NCBI GenBank assembly: GCA_900546605.1
Contig: URDV01000009.1
Location: 1 to 19,201, forward strand
Direction: 5' to 3'
Length of the DNA stretch: 19,201 nucleotides
Source of the DNA: an uncultured Prevotella sp.
GTDB taxonomy: Bacteria; Bacteroidota; Bacteroidia; Bacteroidales; Bacteroidaceae
Positions 1-8,267 of the stretch are shown here, piece by piece. The first letter of the stretch is position 1. Every line of letters starts with the position of its first letter. The notes under the pieces are model-generated. The model made no database searches. It saw only the letters and a program-made list of their open reading frames with translations, and had not been told where the DNA came from. A program made the translations under genes and the position numbers.

Positions 1-1
1 T

Positions 2-38
2 ACTTGTTAACCTGTCAACTTGTTAACCCGTTAACCTG
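2..38. repeat. short GTTAAC-containing repeats
   Basis: An 11-base unit (ACTTGTTAACC) occurs at 2-12 and again at 18-28, and a third, partial unit with GTTAACC follows at 30-36. Each unit contains the palindrome GTTAAC (6-11, 22-27, 30-35). Nothing here looks coding. Such short intergenic repeats are common in Prevotella-like genomes as far as I recall, but the left edge of the window cuts the array, so its extent and role are unknown. Confidence 0.5.
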
Positions 39-107
39 AAATTCCGCCAACGGGTATTAGCTACATAAAATTGATATATTGCTATCTGGCAAAACTCAAA
101 AGGACAT

Positions 108-156
108 AAAAATCCTCCCCGAAGCCCATATAATAGGACTTCGGGGAGGATTTTTT
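108..156. terminator. bidirectional Rho-independent terminator
   Basis: A perfect 17-bp inverted repeat (108-124 with 139-155) encloses a 14-base loop. The stem has a GC-rich core (TCCTCCCCGAAG) and is flanked by an A run on the left and a T run (151-156) on the right, so it can stop transcription in both directions. It would end a gene lying left of the window. No gene reads into it from the right within this window. Confidence 0.75.
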
Positions 157-192
157 CAAAGGTGAACCACCCCTCAACGAAAATACTTGGTT

Positions 193-237
193 TAGGAGGA
201 GGGAGTATTGCGTTAGGGAGGGGAGGGAGTATTGCGT
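193..237. repeat. G-rich imperfect tandem repeat
   Basis: The 16 bases GGAGGGAGTATTGCGT occur at 198-213 and again at 222-237; with their flanking purine-rich bases they form two imperfect units of about 21 and 24 bases. The plus strand carries four G runs (201-203, 216-218, 220-223, 225-227) separated by 12, 1 and 1 bases, a possible G-quadruplex. A minus-strand open frame across 23-295 would give a Pro-rich repeat here, but its sequence tracks the DNA repeats and the terminator hairpin, so I regard it as non-coding. The rest of 238-437 shows no gene or clear signal. Confidence 0.5.
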
Positions 238-482
238 CACATGATTTATTGAACCCACTTTTTACTACGTCACGTTTAGTCTTTAGCTCATTCATGTTAA
301 ATTAAGGACTGAAGTTATATCACACCTCAAACATAACACTTTGACTTACGCAAGTAATTGGTTACCACCCCCCAAAGAAGCGTTATCTAATAGTCAGCAA
401 AATAGCAAATAGAACTAAAACATGGGCTTGTACACACGTGAGCAAAAAAACAAGAGTGGAGAGTAAAAAATGCTATCCATGC

Positions 483-514
483 TTTGCAAGTTTCGCAACA
501 ACTTTGTACCTTTG
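483..514 (+). promoter_or_regulatory. Bacteroidetes-type promoter of the ATPase gene
   Basis: TTTG at 483-486 and TACCTTTG at 507-514 are separated by 20 bases and match the Bacteroidetes primary sigma factor consensus (TTTG, 19-21 bp, TAnnTTTG). Transcription should begin near 521, about 22 bases before the ATG at 543. It lies inside the open frame that could start at 438, which argues against that earlier start. Confidence 0.7.
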
Positions 515-542
515 CCTTGAATTTACAGAAACCGAGTTACAA

Positions 543-1727
543 ATGGAGACGTTTTTCAAATCACACGCCTATCTGATGGAACACTACAATGCTCCCGTAC
601 GCCGTTCATTGATGGACACCATAGACTGGAGCTACCGCATGATAGGCATTAAAGGGCCTCGTGGTGTGGGACGCACCTCCTTCCTGTTGCAGTACGCCAA
701 AGAGAACTTTGACGTGCGGCTTCGTCAGTGCCTATACATCAACCTCAATAGCTTTTACTTTCAAGCACACGGCATTGTTGACTTTGCGGGCCGCTTTATG
801 GCCGAAGGTGGACAAGTGTTGCTCATTGACCAAGCTTTTAAATTACCTGACTGGCGCGAGCAATTGTGCGAGTGCTATCATAAATATCCTTATCTGCGTA
901 TTGTTTACACCACTACTTCGGTGAATGCCGATGAGGGCGAAGACAATACCGAATTGTCGTCAATTAGTCGCGTATACGTTCTCCACGGCTTCTCTTTCCG
1001 TGAGTTCATTAATTTGCAAACTAAAGAGAACTTTAATGCCTACACTTTTGATCAATTACTTTCAGATCATGACCAAATTCTGAAAACGATTCTTCCCAAA
1101 GTGCAGCCTTGGCATTACTTTCAAGATTATTTGCAACACGGCTACTACCCATTCTTCCTTGAGAATCACAACTTCACTGAAGCTTTGCTCAAGGCTATGA
1201 ACAACATGATTGAGGTAGACTTGCTGCTAAACAAGCAAATTGAACTGAAGTACTTGTCGCGCATCAAAAAGTTGCTCTACCTATTGGCTATTGGTGACCC
1301 TGCTGCACCCAACGTGAGCAAATTGGCACAAGAAATTGGAACTTCGCGAGCTACGGTAATGAATTACCTTAAGTATCTTGAAGAAACTCGCCTTATCAAC
1401 ATGGTACACCATGAGGGCGAAACCTTCCCCAAGAAACCTGCTGCTATCTACCTGCACGATGCCAACTTAATGTATGCGCTCTACGAAAACTGTATGACGG
1501 AACAAACTATCATGGAGACGTACTTTGTAAACTGTTTGTGGCGTCACCACACGGTGAACAAGGGTAAGCGCATGGGCATGTTCCGCATTAATAACACTAC
1601 TAACATATGCGTTTGCGACAAAGCACGACGCATACGCACTGCTCCCGACACCATATACGTAAAGTATAACACAGATGTGGGACGCGACAACGAAATTCCA
1701 CTTTGGCTCTTTGGATTCCTTTATTAG
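543..1727 (+). CDS. divergent P-loop ATPase with winged-helix domain (AAA/DUF4143-like family)
   Basis: A 394-residue protein of the Bacteroidetes ATP-binding family with an N-terminal P-loop domain, a winged helix and a C-terminal domain related to PD-(D/E)xK nucleases. I see a Walker A-like motif GPRGVGRT at residues 38-45, a Walker B-like VLLIDQ at 92-97, an HGFSFREF motif at 148-155, a winged-helix segment at about 255-290, and the typical end IPLWLFGFLY. Walker A has Arg in place of Lys, and Walker B has Gln where the catalytic Glu is expected. The expected acidic and lysine residues of the nuclease-like core are not evident near 345-375. The open frame extends back to 438, but a promoter at 483-514 supports the ATG at 543. 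The gene stands alone, and its substrate and cellular role are unknown. ATPase activity is doubtful on these residues, although the Gln may be usual for this subfamily. Confidence 0.75.
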   Translation: METFFKSHAYLMEHYNAPVRRSLMDTIDWSYRMIGIKGPRGVGRTSFLLQYAKENFDVRLRQCLYINLNSFYFQAHGIVDFAGRFMAEGGQVLLIDQAFKLPDWREQLCECYHKYPYLRIVYTTTSVNADEGEDNTELSSISRVYVLHGFSFREFINLQTKENFNAYTFDQLLSDHDQILKTILPKVQPWHYFQDYLQHGYYPFFLENHNFTEALLKAMNNMIEVDLLLNKQIELKYLSRIKKLLYLLAIGDPAAPNVSKLAQEIGTSRATVMNYLKYLEETRLINMVHHEGETFPKKPAAIYLHDANLMYALYENCMTEQTIMETYFVNCLWRHHTVNKGKRMGMFRINNTTNICVCDKARRIRTAPDTIYVKYNTDVGRDNEIPLWLFGFLY

Positions 1728-2070
1728 TGTGGCTGCAAGCGCTATCGTACACTAATAGCAACAAGGGAAGAAAGTGTGAGTAAAGAATTGTGATGGTGAA
1801 AAGGTGTAGCTTTAATTACACCCACACAAAATACTTTATATCTATTCATAGTGGAGACCCTTATTTAATATAAAGGGTGCAATAACACAATACTTACTAC
1901 AACGCTTCATAACAATAATTCTATTTAATATATGAGAATGCTGAATTGCATTGATGTGTAACCTATGCTGCTTGACGCGGTGATTGCTTTAAGATTGACA
2001 TCAGAGCACACATTAAATTGTCAAGAGCATCAGCACATTAGGGTAATGCGGCATTCGCAAAATTACAATC
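1728..2070. other. intergenic gap before nifJ
   Basis: This 343-base AT-rich stretch has no convincing open frame. It contains two weak hairpins, GGTGTA/TACACC (1803-1808 with 1817-1822) and ACCCTT/AAGGGT (1857-1862 with 1873-1878). Neither is followed by a T run, so I do not call a terminator for the ATPase gene. The nifJ promoter should lie here, but I find no full TTTG-TAnnTTTG match; TAAGATTG (1990-1997) and TAAATTG (2014-2020) are only partial. No Shine-Dalgarno precedes the nifJ ATG. Confidence 0.5.
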
Positions 2071-5000
2071 ATGGCAAACAAGAAGTTTATTACTTGTGAC
2101 GGTAACCAAGCTGCTGCGCACATTGCGTACATGTTTTCAGAGGTTGCTGCCATTTACCCCATCACTCCGTCCTCTCCTATGGCTGAGCACGTTGACGAAT
2201 GGTCTGCTCAAGGACGTATCAACCTTTTTGGCGATACTGTAAAGGTACAAGAAATGCAGAGTGAAGGTGGTGCTGCAGGTGCTGTTCACGGCTCATTGCA
2301 GAGCGGTGCACTCACCACTACCTTTACCGCTTCTCAGGGCTTGCTCCTGATGATTCCTAATATGTACAAAATTGCTGGTGAATTACTCCCTTGCGTATTC
2401 CACGTATCGGCTCGTACACTGGCTACCCACTCTCTTTGTATCTTTGGCGACCACTCTGACGTAATGGCTTGCCGCCAAACTGGTTTCGCAATGTTGTGCG
2501 AAGGCTCTGTGCAAGAGGTAATGGACTTGTCAGCTGTTGCTCACTTGGCTGCTCTTGACACACGTGTACCTTTCATCAACTTCTTTGATGGTTTCCGCAC
2601 TTCACATGAGTATCAAAAGATTGAGGTGATGGATCAAGAAGACATCCGTCCGCTCGTTCCTATGGATAAGGTGGCTGAGTTCCGCAGCCGCGCTCTTACT
2701 CCTGAACACCCTGTAGCTCGTGGTATGGCTGAAAACCCTGAAACATTCTTTGCTCACCGCGAAGTTTGCAACCCCTACTATGACTCAGTACCTGCTGCTG
2801 TTGAAAAGTACATGGCCGAGATTAGCAAAATCACTGGCCGTGAATATAAACTCTTCAGCTACTATGGTGCCGATGATGCTGAGCGCGTAATCATTTGCAT
2901 GGGTTCAGTAACCGAGGCTGCACGCGAAGCTATTGACTACCTTAACGCTAAGGGTGAAAAGGTAGGTATGGTAAGTGTTCACCTCTATCGTCCATTCTCT
3001 GTTAAGCACTTGCTCGCTGCTGTGCCTAAGACTTGCAAGAAGATTGCCGTTCTTGACCGCACTAAGGAACCTGGTGCTAATGGTGAACCTCTCTACCTCG
3101 ATGTTAAGGATGCCTTCTACGATGTAGCTGATCGTCCTCTCATCGTTGGTGGCCGCTATGGTTTGGGTTCATGCGACACTACTCCTACTATGATTATCTC
3201 GGTTTACGACAACTTGGCTTTGCCTGAACCTAAGGATCACTTCACACTGGGTATTGTTGATGACGTTACCTTCCACTCTCTCCCCTTGGAGAAGGAAATG
3301 GCTCTTGGTGGCGAAGGCATCTTCGAAGCTAAGTTCTATGGACTCGGTGCTGATGGTACGGTAGGTGCTAACAAGAACTCTATTAAGATTATTGGTGACA
3401 ACACCGACAAGTACTGCCAGGCATACTTCTCATACGACTCTAAAAAGTCAGGTGGTTTCACTTGCTCTCACTTGCGCTTTGGCGATCACCCCATTCGCTC
3501 TACTTACCAAATTAAAACTCCTAACTTCGTAGCTTGCCACGTACAGGCTTACTTGCACATGTACGATGTGCTACGTGGTTTGCGCGACAATGGTACGTTC
3601 TTGCTCAACACCATTTGGGAAGGCGATGAGTTGGCTCACAACTTGCCTAACAACGTAAAGCGCTATTTTGCTGAGCACAACATCACCGTTTACTACATTA
3701 ACGCTACTAAGATTGCACAAGAGATTGGCTTAGGTAATCGTACCAACACCATTCTCCAGTCGGCCTTCTTCCGCATCACAGGTGTTATCCCTGTTGATTT
3801 GGCCGTAGAGCAGATGAAGAAGTTCATCGTTAAGTCATACAGCAAGAAGGGTCAAGATATCGTTGATAAGAACTACCAGGCCGTTGACCGTGGTGGTGAA
3901 TACAAGCAACTCGCTGTTGATCCTGCATGGGCTACACTCCCCGAGGACGAGAAGATTGTACGTGATGAACCCGCATTCATCTCTGACATGGTACGTCCTA
4001 TCAACGCACAGAATGGTGACCTCCTTCCCGTTAGCGCCTTCAAGGTATCAGAAGATGGTACTTGGCAACAAGGTACTGCCGCTTATGAAAAGCGTGGCGT
4101 AGCTGCCTTCGTTCCTGTATGGCACAAGGAGAATTGTATTCAGTGTAACAAGTGTGACTTTGTTTGTCCTCACGCTGCCATCCGTCCGTTCGTTCTTACC
4201 GACGACGAATTGACTGGCTTCAAGGGTGAAACTATTGAAATGAAGGCACCTGCTGCTATGAAGGGTATGCACTTTGTTCAGCAAGTTGACGTAATGGACT
4301 GCCTTGGCTGCGGTAACTGTGTTGACGTATGTCCTGGACTTAAGGGTAACAAGGCTCTTGAAATGGTACCTCTCGAAGGTCAAGAGGCTGAAGCTGAAAA
4401 CTGGACTTACTGCACTACTAAGGTTACCAGCAAACAGCACTTGGTAGATGTTAAGCTCAACCCCAAGAACTCTCAGTTCGCTACTCCACTCTTTGAGTTC
4501 TCAGGCGCTTGCTCTGGTTGTGGTGAAACTCCTTATGTCAAGCTCGTTAGCCAACTCTTTGGTGACCGCCAAATGGTAGCTAATGCCACTGGTTGCTCAT
4601 CAATTTACTCTGGTTCTATTCCTTCAACTCCTTACACAACTAACGAAAAGGGTCAAGGTCCTGCTTGGGCAAACTCATTGTTTGAGGACTTCTGTGAGTT
4701 TGGTATGGGTATGATTCTTGCTAACAAGAAGATGCGTGCTCGCATTCAAAAGTTGTTGCAAGAGGTGATTGCTACTGAAGAGGCTCCTGCTGAATACAAG
4801 GCTGCTGCTCAGGAATGGATTGATGGTCAGAACGATGCTGCTGCAAGCCGTGCTGCTGCTGAAAAGCTCGAGCCTATGATTAAGGCTGGTGCTGAGAAGG
4901 GCTGCGAAACTTGCAAGCAATTGGCAGAACTGAGCCACTTCCTCACCAAGCGTAGTCAATGGATTATTGGTGGTGATGGTGCTTCATACGACATCGGTTA

Positions 5001-5628
5001 CGGTGGCCTTGACCACGTTTTGGCAAGCGGTGAAGATGTTAATATCCTTGTACTTGATACTGAGGTTTACTCTAACACAGGTGGTCAGGCTTCAAAGGCT
5101 ACTCCTGTTGGTGCTATTGCACAATTCGCTGCTGCTGGTAAGCGCGTAACTAAGAAGGACTTAGGCCTAATGCAAACTACTTATGGTTACATCTATGTAG
5201 CTCAGGTGGCTATGGGTGCTGACCAAGCTCAGTGCTTGAAGGCTATGAAGGAGGCTGAAGCTTATCATGGTCCTTCACTCATCATTGCTTATGCTCCTTG
5301 TATCAACCACGGTTTGAAGATCAAGGGTGGTATGGGCCGTAGCCAAGCTGAAGAGGCTCGCGCTGTTGCATGCGGTTACTGGCACTTGTGGCGCTTTAAC
5401 CCTGAACTCGCTGACCAGGGCAAGAATCCGTTCACACTTGACTCTAAGGAACCTGATTGGGATAAGTTCCAAGATTACCTTGACCATGAGGTTCGCTTCC
5501 TCTCATTGAAGAAGGCTTTGCCTGAACAAGCTCAAGAACTTTATGATGAAACGAAGCGTGCTGCTCAACGTCGCTATGCTTCATACATTCGTAAGACGAA
5601 GGAAGATTGGTCTCTCCCACAGGAATAA
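2071..5628 (+). CDS. nifJ: pyruvate:ferredoxin (flavodoxin) oxidoreductase
   Basis: This enzyme converts pyruvate and CoA to acetyl-CoA and CO2 and passes the electrons to ferredoxin or flavodoxin, a central step of anaerobic carbon metabolism in the cytoplasm. The 1185-residue length is that of the single-chain, homodimeric form. The N-terminal domain carries YPITPSSPMAEHVDEW. Two ferredoxin-type 4Fe-4S motifs follow: Cys689, 692, 695, 699 and Cys744, 747, 750, 754, each ending CP. The proximal cluster ligands are Cys814, Cys817, Cys842 and Cys1077, matching the pattern of the Desulfovibrio enzyme. The thiamine diphosphate site is seen as GGDGASYDIG from about 967 and VYSNTGGQ further on. 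All domains and ligands are intact. The gene appears monocistronic: it is preceded by a long gap and followed by a strong terminator. Function as a pyruvate, rather than another 2-oxoacid, oxidoreductase rests on overall length and similarity. Confidence 0.96.
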   Translation: MANKKFITCDGNQAAAHIAYMFSEVAAIYPITPSSPMAEHVDEWSAQGRINLFGDTVKVQEMQSEGGAAGAVHGSLQSGALTTTFTASQGLLLMIPNMYKIAGELLPCVFHVSARTLATHSLCIFGDHSDVMACRQTGFAMLCEGSVQEVMDLSAVAHLAALDTRVPFINFFDGFRTSHEYQKIEVMDQEDIRPLVPMDKVAEFRSRALTPEHPVARGMAENPETFFAHREVCNPYYDSVPAAVEKYMAEISKITGREYKLFSYYGADDAERVIICMGSVTEAAREAIDYLNAKGEKVGMVSVHLYRPFSVKHLLAAVPKTCKKIAVLDRTKEPGANGEPLYLDVKDAFYDVADRPLIVGGRYGLGSCDTTPTMIISVYDNLALPEPKDHFTLGIVDDVTFHSLPLEKEMALGGEGIFEAKFYGLGADGTVGANKNSIKIIGDNTDKYCQAYFSYDSKKSGGFTCSHLRFGDHPIRSTYQIKTPNFVACHVQAYLHMYDVLRGLRDNGTFLLNTIWEGDELAHNLPNNVKRYFAEHNITVYYINATKIAQEIGLGNRTNTILQSAFFRITGVIPVDLAVEQMKKFIVKSYSKKGQDIVDKNYQAVDRGGEYKQLAVDPAWATLPEDEKIVRDEPAFISDMVRPINAQNGDLLPVSAFKVSEDGTWQQGTAAYEKRGVAAFVPVWHKENCIQCNKCDFVCPHAAIRPFVLTDDELTGFKGETIEMKAPAAMKGMHFVQQVDVMDCLGCGNCVDVCPGLKGNKALEMVPLEGQEAEAENWTYCTTKVTSKQHLVDVKLNPKNSQFATPLFEFSGACSGCGETPYVKLVSQLFGDRQMVANATGCSSIYSGSIPSTPYTTNEKGQGPAWANSLFEDFCEFGMGMILANKKMRARIQKLLQEVIATEEAPAEYKAAAQEWIDGQNDAAASRAAAEKLEPMIKAGAEKGCETCKQLAELSHFLTKRSQWIIGGDGASYDIGYGGLDHVLASGEDVNILVLDTEVYSNTGGQASKATPVGAIAQFAAAGKRVTKKDLGLMQTTYGYIYVAQVAMGADQAQCLKAMKEAEAYHGPSLIIAYAPCINHGLKIKGGMGRSQAEEARAVACGYWHLWRFNPELADQGKNPFTLDSKEPDWDKFQDYLDHEVRFLSLKKALPEQAQELYDETKRAAQRRYASYIRKTKEDWSLPQE

Positions 5629-5700
5629 TTCTGACGCTAAGTAAGGGCTATTGAATGAGGCCTATATGTGCCTAATATTGCTTTTACACACGTTATATAT

Positions 5701-5750
5701 AGCGCATTCCGCTTGTCCCTCTCATAGGGACTTCGGAATGCGCTTTTTTT
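5701..5750 (+). terminator. nifJ terminator
   Basis: An 11-bp perfect outer stem (5701-5711 with 5734-5744) and a 6-bp inner stem (GTCCCT 5715-5720 with AGGGAC 5726-5731) form one hairpin. It is followed by a T run to 5750. It lies 72 bases after the nifJ stop and is a standard Rho-independent terminator. Confidence 0.85.
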
Positions 5751-5909
5751 GTTCCAACAAGTATCACACGCGCAGTCTTTCATGCTTGAATACACAAAAT
5801 ATTCTGAAGTGGTGGAGTTAAAAGCTACCCCATAGATCTAATTGCAGGACATTATAGCCTCTCATCGGTAATAAATATGTCCCCAAAATCCTGCAGTTTG
5901 ACCTTTACA

Positions 5910-6101
5910 CGTGATTTTTTGCTATATTATCTAGAGGCATATACCTTGTGTGAAGTTCCTCTTCGTTAGGCGAAAGTATGCAGTCAGCTTCTTTGAGATT
6001 TCACCTCACAATGAACACCCTTGCTTCTGGCTATGCAATTACCGCTTTTAGGGCTTACTATGGACTTACACTCCGTTAGATAATCCTCATGTCGAGCATA
6101 C
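5910..6101 (-). mobile_element. decayed 5' fragment of a group II intron
   Basis: Read on the minus strand from 6101, this non-coding stretch follows the order of conserved blocks found in domain I of many bacterial group II introns. The start GTATGCTCGACATG (6101 down) resembles GTGCGcc-GGCATG, followed by CTAACGGaGTGtAAGTCC (6079-6063). Next come TAGCCAGAAGCAAGGGTG (6033-6016) and TGTGAGGTGAAATCT (6010-5995), then CCTAACGAAGAGGAAC (5970-5956). After about 5910 the similarity fades. No maturase frame and no domain V hairpin are present before nifJ, so only a 5' remnant is left. The first bases (GTATG) depart from the usual GTGYG, consistent with decay. The assignment is from memory of intron consensus sequences, not from a covariance search. 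Confidence 0.65.
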
Positions 6102-6105
6102 TACT

Positions 6106-6147
6106 AAAAAGCCCTCAGCAGGCATTTTAAGCGCTGCTGAGGGCTTT
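6106..6147 (-). terminator. terminator of the two secreted-protein genes
   Basis: A perfect 14-bp stem, CTGCTGAGGGCTTT at 6134-6147 with its complement at 6108-6121, is followed on the minus strand by a T run (complement of 6106-6110). It lies 39 bases after the stop of the 449-codon gene and ends that transcript. The intron remnant begins right behind it. Confidence 0.85.
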
Positions 6148-6185
6148 CTTTATTCCTTATAATAATATCTGTATCTTGGTTCTTA

Positions 6186-7535
6186 TTATTTGCTCTGAAC
6201 CATCTTAACACCTACATTGTAGTTGGTAAACTTAGGTGCATAACCTTGCTTAAAGGGAATAGTGAAGTTATGACGTTCACGCTGTACAAAAGTACCATTG
6301 GCCTTTACACTACGAAGCTTTTTAGCTACAGCAGAAGCACTTGCTGATGGTGTAGTAAAGGATTTAACAACCACAGTACCCCATTCACCCTTGGCATTCT
6401 TGGCTACAGCCAATGCTACAGCATCAGTTTCAGGATCAATTTGGAAGTCGGTAGTAATAGGTTCATAGAAGAACCAATTAGACATTGGCATTGGAGGATC
6501 TTGTCTCAAATCATTGGCATAACCCTCAGGATCCTTGTTGTAATTTTCAGCTGTGCACACAGTAAAGCGATAGCAGCTTGACTGATCGTTGGGAGTGAAA
6601 GTGATAAATTGGCTATAAAGTTGCTCGCCATTCCAATCTTGTAATTTATAATCACCCAAAGCAATGTCGACTGTAGCCAAACCAGCTCCACCTAACTCTT
6701 TAGTGGTGAATGAAATGGTGTCGCAAGGCATATAGTTGTCGTTAGCGTCCCATCCTTGTACAAAGATTTCATAGTCTGTACCTGGTGACATATCTTTCCA
6801 AGAGTCGGTAGCTGCTTCCCAACCATTTTCACCTGGTTCATGCTGAAAGCCCCAACCCTTTACCATATCACAGAAGTTGGTAAAGCCCATCATTGGACCC
6901 CAACTCTTGTATTGAGACTGAATTATGCCCTTTTCACCCGACAAGGTGGCATAACCTTTCACATCAGCATTAGCTGTAGTTGTGAGTGAGAAACTACGCG
7001 CATCAATAGCAAGTTTACCTTGCTCAATCTTAGGATTACCTACTAACACTGCAGGTAATGTGGTAAAATTGGCACGCGATACACCGCAAAGGGTTCCAAA
7101 TTCGTCAATACCTACAGTAACGGCAGTATATTCAGTTTGTGCCTTTGCACCAAAACTGCTCAATTCTACTTTACCAGCAGTAAAATCTTGCGTATAAACA
7201 GACTTGTTATTGGCATCAACGTAGTTAACCAATTGTTCATCGGTCATAGCGTTGGCACGCAAAGAGGGTAAAATGTCAAGTTTGAACGATGTGGCATGTT
7301 CATTACGTGTTACCACAAAAGTTACATTGTCAGCATCAATGCTCGATACACTGACTTCAGCCTTTGCTTCACCCGATGCTACAGGGAAAGCAATTTGCTG
7401 AATACGATCAACTGCATATGATGTGGTTTGACCCGACGTTGAGGTTACTACCATACGTTCATTTGAAAGGCTTTGAGCAAAAGCGCTACTTGCAAAAACT
7501 GCAGAGCAAAGGAGTGTAGTGTATAATTTCTTCAT
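6186..7535 (-). CDS. exported protein of unknown function with beta-rich repeats
   Basis: I do not recognise the exact family. The 449-residue product begins with a signal peptide (MKKL followed by a hydrophobic core to about residue 20, predicted cleavage AFA|Q); Cys10 lacks a proper lipobox, so it is not obviously a lipoprotein. The segment after the signal (about 35-50, SYAVDRIQQIAF) matches a short motif also seen twice in the neighbouring exported protein. The remainder is rich in Thr, Val and aromatic residues, with stretches such as GTDYEIFVQGWD and VVVKSFTT that suggest fibronectin III or Ig-like strands. No type IX sorting domain is evident at the C-terminus. It lies 113 bases downstream of the 169-codon gene with no promoter seen between them, so co-transcription is likely. 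A surface or periplasmic role is inferred from the signal peptide only. Confidence 0.8.
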   Translation of the reverse strand: MKKLYTTLLCSAVFASSAFAQSLSNERMVVTSTSGQTTSYAVDRIQQIAFPVASGEAKAEVSVSSIDADNVTFVVTRNEHATSFKLDILPSLRANAMTDEQLVNYVDANNKSVYTQDFTAGKVELSSFGAKAQTEYTAVTVGIDEFGTLCGVSRANFTTLPAVLVGNPKIEQGKLAIDARSFSLTTTANADVKGYATLSGEKGIIQSQYKSWGPMMGFTNFCDMVKGWGFQHEPGENGWEAATDSWKDMSPGTDYEIFVQGWDANDNYMPCDTISFTTKELGGAGLATVDIALGDYKLQDWNGEQLYSQFITFTPNDQSSCYRFTVCTAENYNKDPEGYANDLRQDPPMPMSNWFFYEPITTDFQIDPETDAVALAVAKNAKGEWGTVVVKSFTTPSASASAVAKKLRSVKANGTFVQRERHNFTIPFKQGYAPKFTNYNVGVKMVQSK

Positions 7536-7648
7536 AAGTATGTTGTACTTGATTTAGGCGTGGAGATGCAGACTAATAATAAAAAAATGATGTAGTGCAC
7601 CTCGAACGTGTGATGTTGTGTTATCTTTTTATAGTGTTGTAATTACGT

Positions 7649-8158
7649 TTACTTGCTAAATTTTGCAGACTGATTGCCTACCTTTACAAGGTATACGCCA
7701 GGCTGGATGCTTGCAATGTTAACAGAAGTTCCAGCAAATTGGCTTACTTGCTTAACCACCTGACCTGTTGTGGCAAAGATAGTGAGCGTAGTAGGATCTG
7801 TAACGCCCTTTACATGAAGGGTGTTGCCTGATACACTCACCTGCAGTTTTTCGGTTGAAGATGCTTGTACAGATCCAATAGCATTTGTAATGTCGGTAAA
7901 CGTAATACTCTCAATGTCTTTTAGAGCAAAAGATTGAATGACATTAGGAGTCGTTTCTTCTGAGTCACCTTCAGCAGCTGGAGCAGTGAAGTTAATTTTA
8001 GCGTCAAGAAAAGTTGCCTTTTCTATACTACTTAATGAGAACGAAACAGTCTTTTCAGAACCTTGCAGCTTAACAACCATTTGCTTTTGTGCTTGTGCTG
8101 AGCCACCAAGGACTAAGGCACACAAGGCTGCTAAACCCATTTTTTTTGTTTTGGTCAT
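7649..8158 (-). CDS. small exported protein with type IX secretion sorting domain
   Basis: A 169-residue protein with three parts. Residues 1-23 form a signal peptide (Lys-rich start, hydrophobic core, predicted cleavage AQA|Q). Residues about 24-100 carry two copies of a motif, VSFSLSSIEKATF and FALKDIESITF. The last 60 or so residues end LTIFATTGQVVKQVSQF, IQPGVYLVKVGN and a terminal Lys, the pattern of the type A C-terminal sorting domain of the Bacteroidetes type IX (Por) system. It should cross the inner membrane by Sec and the outer membrane by the type IX translocon. The passenger is too short to be a known enzyme and has no recognisable active site. It is the first gene behind the promoter at 8268-8298 and is likely co-transcribed with the 449-codon gene. 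Confidence 0.82.
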   Translation of the reverse strand: MTKTKKMGLAALCALVLGGSAQAQKQMVVKLQGSEKTVSFSLSSIEKATFLDAKINFTAPAAEGDSEETTPNVIQSFALKDIESITFTDITNAIGSVQASSTEKLQVSVSGNTLHVKGVTDPTTLTIFATTGQVVKQVSQFAGTSVNIASIQPGVYLVKVGNQSAKFSK

Positions 8159-8267
8159 ACTTAGATATGTTACTTAGGTTGGGATGTTGTAAAAAGGTAA
8201 ATAACTTGTAACATGATGTATAATGCATTAACACTTACACCATTACATTTTTTATTCCTTTCGATGG

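Noticed and set aside
23..295. Minus-strand open frame of 90 codons with a Pro-rich repeat
   Set aside because: It runs through a perfect terminator hairpin and a DNA tandem repeat, has no promoter and no recognisable domain; the repeat explains the peptide pattern.
1..437. CRISPR array
   Set aside because: The repeats are too short, too few and without equal-length unique spacers.
1803..1878. Two short hairpins after the ATPase gene as terminators or a riboswitch for nifJ
   Set aside because: Stems of six bases without a T run and no conserved aptamer-like core; too weak to call.
1990..2020. TAAGATTG and TAAATTG as the nifJ promoter
   Set aside because: Each deviates from TAnnTTTG and neither has a TTTG at the right distance.
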